Shown here piece after piece: positions 1 through 7,741 of a stretch of 11,000 nt of DNA. The DNA is taken from assembly GCF_037975245.1 (NCBI RefSeq), contig NC_092577.1:4544001-4555000 (forward strand). The letters are read 5' to 3'. Position 1 is the stretch's first letter. The number at the start of each line of letters is the position of its first letter. The notes under the pieces were generated by a model. It was given only the letters and a program-made list of their open reading frames with translations, searched no databases and was not told where the DNA came from. This DNA comes from Apostichopus japonicus. Lineage: Eukaryota; Echinodermata; Holothuroidea; Aspidochirotida; Stichopodidae. The position numbers and the translations under genes are program-made.

Positions 1-1580
1 CCCCCCCCCCCCCCTCCAAATGGTGAAAATGGTCATTGTTTGATGTGCCGGATTAAGCTTGTGGGAGGCCCGTGGCAAACAGTTTATTGGAGCCCCCATA
101 GAGATACATTGGCACCGGATAACGCCGGATGTATAGCTCACAAAAGACATCTATTTGCCCACGGTGGTTATGATACGTACATTAAAACATCACATAAAAA
201 CAGTCATTGATCAACAGTGTAAAGACTGCATATCGAAGTCCATTTCGTTTGACTTCTTTGAACTTTTTGTACCATATACAGCGTAGAATAATGTAACTTT
301 ATAACAATATTTCTTTGAATTTTTTACCCAACATTTAAACTCGTGCCCCTGTTGCACGTGGATAATCCTGTCCTGAGCGTTTGTTGATTAATGAGGCACC
401 AGGAACAAACAGCAAACGCCGTTGTTTCGGATACAAACAAGTTGCAGTTGACGATTTTGTATAATATAGAAGAGTTTTCTCTAATTTAACATTTGGTGTA
501 ATATAATTACATGATACCTTTAAAACGAAATCCTGTCTGAGATAAATGCAACAAGGAAGAAAGAATATGCCCATAATAATAGATGTCAGATTAATTATTA
601 TTTTCTTGTAAGTCTTTTGCTTTAATGGAAGCCTTTTTTATAAATTTCCCTTCACAACTAATATATTCCATCAAGGGATTAAATGTTAAGGATTAAGTTA
701 TCCTTAAAATATTTTCAGGAAACAAAAGCCAAGAAAAAAGCATGATTCTATTAATTGTTAATGAATCATTAAGTAAATCATATTTTAAAATAAGACATAG
801 CTATAGAGCATAGGCCTAATAACTTGTCCTCGAAATGTTGTTGTACTTGTACGTTTGTCTTTCATTATTCATGCATGGTTAATTCCAGACTTTCAGGGTA
901 AAGAATTTAGAGATCTTGTTTGGGCTATCATTGAATTTTATATCAAAATATATGTTAATTACAATAAAACTTAAAGCAGCAACAAAATATTAAGCGTGCT
1001 ACGAAATGAGGCAGGAAGTGGTGTTCTGTGTCAAGTTCGTTCCACATAAAAGAGGCTGGTACCGTTTCCGGGCCTGGGTGGGGGGGGGGTCGAGGGGCCG
1101 ATAACCATCATGGAAGAAGTGCCTAGGCGTTTATATCATCTGAGGATAAACACACCGAATTTTAAACATAAATTTGTGTGGTTCAATTTAACTGCTGATA
1201 TGTTAAGTTACTTCAAGTGGGTAGCTGGTTTTCAGAGGTTTTTATTTGCAAACTAGTAACTAAAAATAGAAACATTCAATATTTACTTGTTTTTTCCTTC
1301 TTTCACCTGGCATTAAAATCGTTGCATGTGTATATAATTGCCACAATGTAAGTAAAGTCATATTTGGGCATCAAATTACATTCTCCGGACAATAATGCAT
1401 GTTTTGAAAATTGATAAGGAAAATGGCTTCTCGAGGTTCAAACTTTGTATTCAAAAAGCTAAATATTCAACACCATAATGTAAAGCAATATTGAGTTGCA
1501 TTTAGATGTATTTACACATCAGAAGTGGTCTTTCGTTCATTTACATAGTTTTTGTATAAGTGTAAAAATAACAAATAAAC
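1..1580. other. AT-rich non-coding stretch
   Basis: I see no convincing coding exon, RNA gene or transposon here on either strand. The short open frames present are AT-rich, have no recognisable motif and lie among many stops. The stretch opens with a run of 14 C and contains a run of 10 G at 1080-1089. Homopolymer G/C tracts of this kind accompany the hAT-like elements further right, but no terminal repeat could be recognised around either run, so an element is not called. Confidence 0.6.
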
Positions 1581-2150
1581 GTTTACGATGCGATGTGAAG
1601 TGCAAATATATAAATAAAAAGGTGGAAAATCAAACGAGTGTGATTTTATGTTTATTATTTTTAATTTTCTTTAAATCAAATGTAATATTTGATAGAGGTG
1701 GTCCGTGTATTTCTCAGCCTAATCAACCCGATTAAGACTCCCTAAACGTGGCGAATAAGCCCAGCCCCTGTATTGGTCGTAAGTAATGTGTTTACGATGA
1801 GCACGTTTCTCCGTATATATTGGTGTAATCATGGCGTTTACGATGATCAATGCGAGAAGTTTACTGCTGGATTCAAACGTAAACTCCAGATTAACGGTCA
1901 TGTTTAAGGTAGCGAATCTGTTGTAATTGTGACCGGAAACGTAAAGATTACCATTCCATGAAACCGCACGATTAAGTAAGCTTCACCGTATTTGGATGAC
2001 ACTTGGCGTTTACGGTCACCGCCTACTCGGTAAATAAGTCATCGCGAACGCGGAAAACTCACGCGTTTAAGTTGGGTCGTAAGCTAACCTTAATCACTAG
2101 TTTCAGGAATGGAAACGTAACGGAAACAGGCTTGGAACTCGGAATTTACG
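1581..2150. promoter_or_regulatory. Cluster of GTTTACG motifs upstream of the SLC5-like gene
   Basis: The 10-mer GTTTACGATG occurs exactly three times, at 1581-1590, 1790-1799 and 1836-1845. The core GTTTACG recurs at 2008-2014 and inverted at 1878-1884, with weaker variants near 1940 and 2144. The core GTTTAC/GTAAAC resembles the forkhead-factor recognition core, which is known biology. A binding role here is only inferred. The cluster ends about 370 bases before the predicted start codon of the transporter. Flanking sequences of the three exact copies do not align well, so this is not a simple tandem repeat. Confidence 0.35.
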
Positions 2151-2306
2151 TCGCAATTACAGACCGAAAACGGCGATTTAAACGGGTGTTTTTTCCCGTG
2201 TGAGTAGTGCGTTCGATGAGGAATATTTAACCAAAAATAACCCAAAAGATCTTAATTCGATTAAAAACGAATAAACTAAAAGAGCAATCGACACAGCAAC
2301 GTATTC

Positions 2307-2314
2307 TATTTAAA
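2307..2314 (+). promoter_or_regulatory. Possible TATA-like box
   Basis: TATTTAAA lies about 200 bases upstream of the ATG at 2515. It could serve as a TATA-like element. If it does, the leader would hold an upstream ATG at 2325 opening a 14-codon frame that ends at a TAG before the main start. In this AT-rich DNA such a match is easily accidental, and many animal promoters lack TATA, so the call is weak. Confidence 0.15.
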
Positions 2315-3040
2315 GTCAACCAGACATGGCTCATTATTATCATTGCAAAGAAAAAATGCCGGTACTATAGGGCTTCCGTGGTCTTCATATGGGAGTGTGT
2401 ATCCCAGTGCGTTGATTTTGTTTTTAATCCCATTGCTGTTTTGTATACAACTATTGTAACAAGTGTACCGATAATAACATACAACTGCGACGACGTGTCT
2501 TTTAAATGTTAACCATGGCGTACCTTGAACCATTGGATTACATTGTTTTAATCATATTCCTGATGTTTTCTGCCGGGGTCGGTGTCTACCACGCCGTACG
2601 GGGAGACCGCCAGCGCTCTGCAAATCAATACCTACTCGCGAACCGTAGCATGCACCCGATACCAGTGGCTATTTCTGTCATCGTGAGCGATATCCGCTGT
2701 GACATTCTTGGGAACACCTGCGGAGGTATACATCCACGGGCCTCAATATTGGGTGGTGATCCTCAATAAAGTTATCCCCTTCTGTCTCGTGGTCTTCTCA
2801 TTTTGCCCCTTGTTCTATCGGCTACAAGTGACCAGTATCTACGAGTATCTGGACATGAGATTCGGTAAGGCTGTCCGATACTTGGGTGTAACCATCAATT
2901 TTGTATATTTGATGATCTACATGGGTATAGTGGTCTATGCCCCAGCCCTAGCAGTGAATGCAGTCACGGGCATCAGTCTGGCCGGTTCGATACTAGCTGT
3001 TGGTTTCGTCAGTACATTCTATACGACGATCGGAGGAATT

Positions 3041-3048
3041 ACTGCAGT
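3041..3048. repeat. Target site duplication, left copy (ACTGCAGT)
   Basis: ACTGCAGT ends immediately before the CAG terminus of the element. It encodes part of the TAV codons of the interrupted exon. The 8-mer is itself a perfect palindrome. The next base (C) is shared with the element end, so an identity of 9 bases is seen. Confidence 0.85.
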
Positions 3049-4311
3049 CAGTGGCGGCGGAACCGGGGGGGGGGGGGCTTGGGGGGGGGGGGCTCAGCCC
3101 CCAATGAAAAAGTTGAGGGGGCAAATGCATGATAAGCCCCCCAATATTTACCAAGGCTCCGAAACGTGCATCTGCCCATTTTTTAATGCATACTTCTCGA
3201 TCTGTCCGATGCACACGTATATACTACATAGGTGTAATAATTACATATGATAATTGATTGTCTGTATCATGCCTCATCGAATATAAGTGTTTTAAATAGA
3301 GGGTAATAAGCTAAACCTACACTCATCAACATTTGCGTTTACACTACGAGTACACGCAAGGCGTGGAACATGGCTTTATGTTTAAACGCAATCAATTATT
3401 AAACGAACAAAAACACAATATTAGCATTTCACCTGTAGTGTATACAGGGTACATGCATTCATGACATGATGACAGTGCTAGGTCATAGAAATTTGTTGGC
3501 AACTGCACATGGTTTTGGAATTACCCATTTGTTGACATTAAGAAATGCTTTCTGTTTTTTCTATATGATATTTATTTAATTCAGGGGCGTCGGAGCCGGT
3601 ACGGGCAGGTCCGGCGAACGCCGGACCAATATTCACGACGCAAAAAAAAAGAGAAAAAAAGTAGGACTAAAAAATGGAAAAAAAATCTCTGAGGTATATG
3701 TTTCAATAATTTTCAATAATGATTACGGCAAGTAGGCTAAATGTGACTTCTCTAGCATGGCAGGGGTCTTGTTTTCAAGCTCGGGAAGTGCCATTTCCTG
3801 CAATCTGGGAGGAATATTTTCAAAATTTTCTCCATTACGCGCCAACCATGGTGGCGCGTAGCGTAGTTTGACCTACCAAACGCCCCCCCCCCCCCCCGAT
3901 AATTATGATAGTTGGCCACACTCTGAACCGCCGTACCAATCAAAAATAGCATCCGACGCCCTTGTTATTATTGCATTTAATTGCAAGTAGTAATTTACTA
4001 CACTCAAAAACGCCTTTGCGAGGACACGTCGAGTAATAGCTACTCTCTTAAAACACCATCGAATATACAAATTACAATGTTTTTACAGATTTTTACGTGC
4101 AATCTGAGAAATTGCAGGCTTGAGACCCATATTTTAAGGCTAGGTATTCGCAGCACAAAACACTCGGGAGTGCCGTTTCCGGCCATCTGGGGGGTTTGAA
4201 AAACCCAAAATTTTCTTGTACGCTCCGCGCCAACTGATGGTGGCGCTCCGCTTAGATAGTCTCCACACATTAGCCCCCCCCCCCAATAATTTTCCCGTTC
4301 CGCCGCGCCTG
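3049..4311 (+). mobile_element. hAT-like non-autonomous DNA transposon inserted in the SLC5-like exon
   Basis: The left end reads CAGTGGCGGCGGAACC and the right end, reverse-complemented, reads CAGGCGCGGCGGAACG. These are imperfect terminal inverted repeats beginning with CAG, as in hAT elements. Both ends are flanked by the 8-bp duplication ACTGCAGT, the length typical of hAT insertion. The left arm has two long G runs (3065-3077 and 3081-3092) and a GGGGGCT/AGCCCCC hairpin. The right arm has an 11-C run and a GCGCCA/TGGCGC hairpin (4227-4246). No transposase-like coding sequence is present. The total is 1263 bp, or about 880 bp without the smaller element nested at 3582-3964. The left 195 bp match the copy ending at 6092 at roughly 95 percent outside homopolymers, so it is fairly young. 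Superfamily assignment rests on ends and duplication length only. Confidence 0.85.
3582..3964. mobile_element. Small TIR element nested inside the hAT-like element
   Basis: The left end CAGGGGCGTCGGAGCC and the reverse complement of the right end, CAAGGGCGTCGGATGC, form inverted repeats that match at about 13 of 16 positions. The total length is 383 bp with no coding capacity. Just inside the left end is a perfect hairpin, GGTCCGGCG/CGCCGGACC (3608-3627). Near the right end is a perfect TACGCGCCA/TGGCGCGTA hairpin (3836-3860) and a 15-C run (3883-3897). The block 3780-3860 resembles the right arm of its host element, so the two families are related. The 8 bases directly flanking it do not match (ATTTAATT against TTATTATT). 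A perfect ATTTAATT does occur at 3975-3982, ten bases beyond the right end, so the boundary or the duplication is uncertain. Confidence 0.65.
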
Positions 4312-4319
4312 ACTGCAGT
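4312..4319. repeat. Target site duplication, right copy (ACTGCAGT)
   Basis: This exact second copy of ACTGCAGT follows the right terminus ...CGCCGCGCCTG. The C at 4320 that follows restores the Val codon of the exon. The duplication also creates a CTGCAG acceptor-like sequence preceded by a fairly pyrimidine-rich stretch. Confidence 0.85.
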
Positions 4320-4341
4320 CGTTTGGACAGATGTCTTTCAG
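4320..4341 (+). CDS. Displaced end of the SLC5-like exon (VVWTDVFQ)
   Basis: Directly after the second copy of the target duplication the sequence reads GTC GTT TGG ACA GAT GTC TTT CAG, which translates to the conserved SLC5 segment VVWTDVFQ. Joined to GGITA on the left of the insertion it gives the family motif GG-x-x-AVVWTDVFQ without any gap. This shows that the element landed inside one continuous exon. I recognised no later SLC5 exon in the rest of the window. Confidence 0.85.
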
Positions 4342-4347
4342 GTGAGA
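4342..4347 (+). other. Splice donor of the SLC5-like exon
   Basis: CAG|GTGAGA follows the VFQ codons directly. It fits the animal donor consensus well, and coding similarity ends here because reading on gives a non-family peptide and a stop. Its presence argues that this locus is intron-bearing genomic DNA rather than a processed retrocopy. Confidence 0.75.
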
Positions 4348-5318
4348 ATAAATTTCCTATTACACAAGTGAGACACGGACCCAACTATCATGTTTAGCTA
4401 CTTCGACAGATACAATTGTTGTTGTTGTGAAGAACAATTCATCCAAGCAGCTATGCAAAGTCTTGCTCCTCTTTGGAGAAATCCTTCCCATCCCATCTGA
4501 AATCTTTGATTTGCTCTTGGTTTTTCTTGTCATATTTTCAAGGTAAAATGTTAACATGTGGATTGAGACTGACACCAATGTCATCATCGTGCCAAGAGCT
4601 TCAATATGTGTTTGTAAAACCCACCTCTAGTGACGAAAATAAACAGGACGGTGTCGTGTGGGTCGAACAACAGCCAAGTCACATACCAAGTCACATGATC
4701 ACTATAGGTGGCTTCTTTAAGGTTTTTCCCCCTTACAACGGATATACCTTTGTGACAGATGTCCATATAATCTTTAGTCAATGTTGATAACTCCTGCTAA
4801 GTAAAATCTCCATGTTTTGCTCCATGGTGTATCGCTTTATTTGGCTCCTGTGGGTTTTAGTTTCACTGTTATTGAATTTGGGAACTTGTGGAAAGACGAT
4901 TCTAAAGGTTACCGTACTACAGGTAGTGTTTGCGTGAGAACATAATGTCAAACTGTGAATTGTTTGACTTCTAAGATTAAAGTAGCTGTATATATTAATC
5001 AAGGTGAAAAAATTACATTAGGTTGCTATTTCCTGGAAAACATTTGGCAAAAGTAAAATAAATGAGTACATCGTAAAAAATCAGCAGAATTTCTGATATG
5101 AACATTAAAAAATCATTTTATCGACTAGAGCAAAATCATATTTTAAGATACAAGGTGCATTTTGATAGACAATGACGTTAACTGACAATTAATTATATAG
5201 GTAAATCACATTTTAATGGTACATCAAATCGAAGTTTGTAATGACAAGCTATATCGCCATCATGACAACACAGAAAATTTTCTGTGGTGCACTAAGGGAG
5301 GGCTTATAGACCGTTACT

Positions 5319-5321
<3 letters not shown>
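4348..5321. other. Probable intron or intergenic sequence, nothing recognised
   Basis: Following the SLC5 donor there is about 970 bases of AT-rich sequence. I looked for the next SLC5 segment (a hydrophobic helix following VFQ) in all frames and did not find it. Open frames here are short, carry no family motif and overlap one another on opposite strands. Confidence 0.6.

Positions 5322-5376
<55 letters not shown>
5322..5376. repeat. (TA)n microsatellite
   Basis: An almost pure TA dinucleotide tract of about 55 bases. It sits exactly where the outer end of the reverse hAT-like copy should be. It either expanded from an AT-rich target site or replaced the terminus. Confidence 0.95.
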
Positions 5377-5380
<4 letters not shown>

Positions 5381-6092
5381 CTAATATATCGACACTATCT
5401 AAGCGGAGCGCCACCACAGGTTGGCGCGGAGCGTACAGAAAATTTTTGAGTAAAGATACTCCCTAGATTGCAGGAAATGACCCTTTCCGGGCCTTGCTAA
5501 TTTGCAGATAAACGGAGAATAAATAGGTGTCGTCGCCATTTTGTCGGAAAATTACACCAACAGAATATGACAAATGTCAATAGGTATATGGGAGCGCAAT
5601 AAAATAGTCAATAATCGCGAATAAGTAAAAAGTAGTGAAAAGCTGAAAAGGGCGCCAGCAGTCCATTTGAGTCCGTCGGGGGGGGGCGGCATCCGCCCCC
5701 TGACTGTATATGTGGACGCTCCGCCACTAAGGGGATGTTGGAGAACTGGCTGAAATGAGGCAAGTCATTGGCCTTAGACGAAGTTGTGTTACGCTTACCG
5801 GTACTCACACTCACTGCTTCCACTTTTCACGGGGCGTGAAGACGCGGTTGGGTGACAATGTGGTCTATAGCCAGGGGACGGGCCGAGGGTCCCCCAGCAA
5901 TTACTAAAATTATTACACCTATATAGTATACGTGTGCGTCGGACAGATCGACAAGTATGCATTGAAAAATGGGCAGATGCACGTTTCGGAGCCTTGGTAA
6001 ATATTGGGGGGCTTATCATGCATTTGCCCCCTCAACTTTTTCATTGGGGGGCTGAGCCCCCCAAGCCCCTCCCCCCGGTTCCGCCGCCACTG
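5381..6092 (-). mobile_element. Second hAT-like copy, reverse orientation, one end lost
   Basis: Reverse-complemented, 6092 down to about 5895 repeats the left arm of the element at 3049: the CAGTGGCGGCGGAACC terminus, the G runs, the GGGGGGCTCAGCCCCCC hairpin and about 195 bp of shared sequence. From 5381 to about 5485 it repeats the other arm, beginning at CTAAT...CTATCTAAGCGG and including the hairpin GCGCCACC...GGTTGGCGC. The terminal 55 or so bases of that arm are replaced by a (TA)n tract. The middle (about 5490-5890) shows no similarity to the interior of the first copy, so the family keeps its ends and varies inside. No flanking duplication can be shown. No transposase coding is seen. 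Confidence 0.7.
5678..5700. repeat. G-run with perfect GC hairpin
   Basis: A 9-G run (5678-5686) passes directly into the perfect hairpin GGGGGCGG-CAT-CCGCCCCC (5682-5700). The same design, a G run joined to a short GC hairpin, occurs at the transposon arm at 3081-3105. This may therefore mark a further element end nested within the second copy, but no partner end was found. Confidence 0.5.
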
Positions 6093-6109
6093 CCTCCCGC
6101 CACCACCCC

Positions 6110-6124
6110 CTCTCTCTCTCTCTC
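6110..6124. repeat. Short (CT)n microsatellite
   Basis: A CT dinucleotide tract of about 15 bases lies 17 bases beyond the transposon end at 6092, within a pyrimidine-rich stretch. Confidence 0.85.
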
Positions 6125-6126
6125 TT

Positions 6127-6526
6127 TTCCCTGGCCTCAACTACTACCTTGAGTGGAAACTTTGTCTGTGACATAGAAAAAAACCATACACAAAACAAAA
6201 AGGAGATACAAGGTTCCCTTTAATACCAACTTTATTGAAACTTGCAAATTCGCATTAATGAGTTTAATCATATGAAAAACAAAACCCAAATATATTTAAT
6301 TATTTACCATAATTGTTGAAGAAACCTTGGCTGAAATAGGACAAATATCCTTATAATAAACAACCAAATAAAAATACCATTATTCAATTGCCCATTAATA
6401 CAGAGTCGATTTTACCGCCAAAGACCTAACGATCACAAACTTATGTCAGTACTTATGTAAGAATTGCAGTACCTTCATGTATGATCATTTGGCATTTTAA
6501 CACTGAATACATCGCATTGAAAGAGT
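6127..6526. other. Non-coding spacer
   Basis: AT-rich sequence between the reverse hAT-like copy and the first tandem array. No coding, RNA or transposon feature is recognised. Confidence 0.6.
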
Positions 6527-7741
6527 GAACACACTGAATGACCTACAGACATTAAGAAGTATCGGGTATTAATATGTGGATAATTGCAAACAAACAACTG
6601 ATTGGATACACACTGAAAGATCTATGGCTGTCATCTAACTGGAGTAATTTAATGTGGACATTGACAACATGGTTGGATACACACAGAATGCTCCATAGAT
6701 GTTATGACTTGGGTATTTTTAATGTGGACATTGACAGCAATGGGTGGATACACACTGAAAGATCTATGGCTGTCATCTAACTGGGTATTTTTAATGTGGA
6801 CATTGACAACAATGAAGGGATACACACTGAAGGCTCCATAGATGTTATTACTTGGGTATTTTTAATGTGGACATTGACAGCAACAGGTGGATACACCGAG
6901 AGATCTATGGCTGTCATAACTGGGGGTATTTAATGTGGACATTGACAACAATAGGGGTGGATACACACTGAATGATCTATGGCTGTAATCTAAGTGGAAT
7001 ATTTTAATGTGGTTGGATACATACTGAAAGTTCCATAGGTGTGATGACTTGGGTATTCTTAACGTGGACATGGACAACAATGGTTGGATACACACTGAAA
7101 GCTCCATAGATGTTAAAACTTGGGTAGTCTTAATGTGGACATTCACAGCAATGGGTGGATACACACTGAAAAATCTATGGCTGTCATCCAACTGCAGTAA
7201 TTTAATGTGGACATTGACAACAATGAAGGGATACACACTCAAAGCTCCATAGATGTTATGACTTGGGTAATTTAATGTGGACATTGACAACATGGTTGGA
7301 TACACACTCAAAGCTCCATAGATGTGATGACTCGAGTATTCTTAATGTGGACATTGACAACACTGGGTGGATACACACTGAAAGATCTATGGCTGTCATA
7401 TAACTGGGGTATTTTATTGTGGACATTGACAACAATGGTTAGATACATACTGAAAGCTCCATAGATGTTATGACTTGGGTATTTTTAATGTGGACATTGA
7501 CAGCAACAGGTGGATACACCGAGAGATCTATGGCTGTCATAACTGGGGGTATTTAATGTGGACATTGACAACAATAGGGGTGGATACACACTGAATGATC
7601 TATGGCTGTCATCTAACTGGATTATTTTAATGTGGTTGGATACATACTGAAAGATCCATACATGTGATAACTTGGGTATTTTTATGTGGACATTGACAGC
7701 AATGGGTGGATACACACCGACAGATCTACAGATGTCAAAAA
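6527..7741 (+). repeat. Tandem array of about 70-72 bp units
   Basis: About 17 units are marked by GGATACACACTGAAAG, then CTATGGCTGTCAT or CCATAGATGTTATG, then GTATTTTTAATGTGGACA, then TTGACAACAATGG. Unit starts are at 6604, 6675, 6746, 6818, 6889, 6959, 7015, 7086, 7157, 7229, 7298, 7369, 7440, 7512, 7582, 7638 and 7708, preceded by one degenerate unit from 6527. Spacing is 69-72 bp except for two 56-bp units (6959 to 7015 and 7582 to 7638), which both lack the ACATTGACAACAAT part. There are two unit subtypes (CTATGGCTGTCAT and CCATAGATGTTATG), which often alternate. A block of about 225 bp at 6839-7064 recurs nearly unchanged at 7462-7686, a higher-order offset of 623 bp. Long open frames over the array come from the unit spacing and are not genes. 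Confidence 0.95.

Larger units (their letters stand above)
2515..4341 (+). pseudogene. SLC5-family sodium/solute symporter, N-terminal part, frameshifted and split by a transposon
   Basis: This encodes about the first 185 residues of a protein that is near 600 residues long in the family. SLC5 proteins use the sodium gradient to carry small solutes across the plasma membrane. The ATG at 2515 sits in a strong context (aaccATGg) and is preferred to the one three codons upstream. The first helix is DYIVLIIFLMFSAG and onwards, followed by NQYLLANRSM. After a frame change come SAVTFLGTPAEVY, TSIYEYLDMRFGKAVRYLG, GIVVYAPALAVN and GGITAV. These match the layout of the SLC5A8/A12/A6 branch. The frame shifts between the Ser codon ending at 2688 and the Ser codon at 2693: family spacing expects six bases between them and four are present. 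The reading frame is then interrupted at 3049 by a hAT-like element and resumes at 4320 as VWTDVFQ. Unspliced read-through would stop at 3248. It may be a pseudogene, a damaged allele, or a live gene with a sequencing error and a spliced-out insertion. Confidence 0.85.

Noticed and set aside
1040-1110. CCGTTTCCGGGCCTGGG next to a G run, resembling part of the hAT-like right arm
   Set aside because: The resemblance covers under 20 bases and no terminal repeat or hairpin accompanies it, so it was not called as an element relic.
1430-1450. GGTTCAAA resembling a tRNA B box
   Set aside because: No A box, cloverleaf pairing or acceptor stem can be formed around it.
2003-2203. A 66-codon plus-strand frame rich in Arg, Lys and Thr just upstream of the transporter
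   Set aside because: It has no ATG at the given start, no motif and no conserved layout. It overlaps the region of repeated GTTTACG motifs and is best explained as chance.
3062-3248. Open frame continuing the SLC5 reading into glycine-rich residues and a cysteine-containing tail
   Set aside because: This is read-through into the transposon's G runs and left arm. The matching minus- and plus-strand frames at 5934-6152 come from the second copy of the same element.
4040-4384. A 114-codon minus-strand frame with a glycine-rich segment
   Set aside because: It spans the transposon's right arm, its C run and the opposite strand of the displaced SLC5 exon. Nothing in it resembles a transposase.
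6862-7311. A 149-codon minus-strand open frame with repeated SVYP and NVHIK motifs
   Set aside because: It lies wholly inside the 70-72 bp tandem array. Its peptide repeats follow the DNA unit, it appears again in the second half of the array, and no domain or splice context supports translation.
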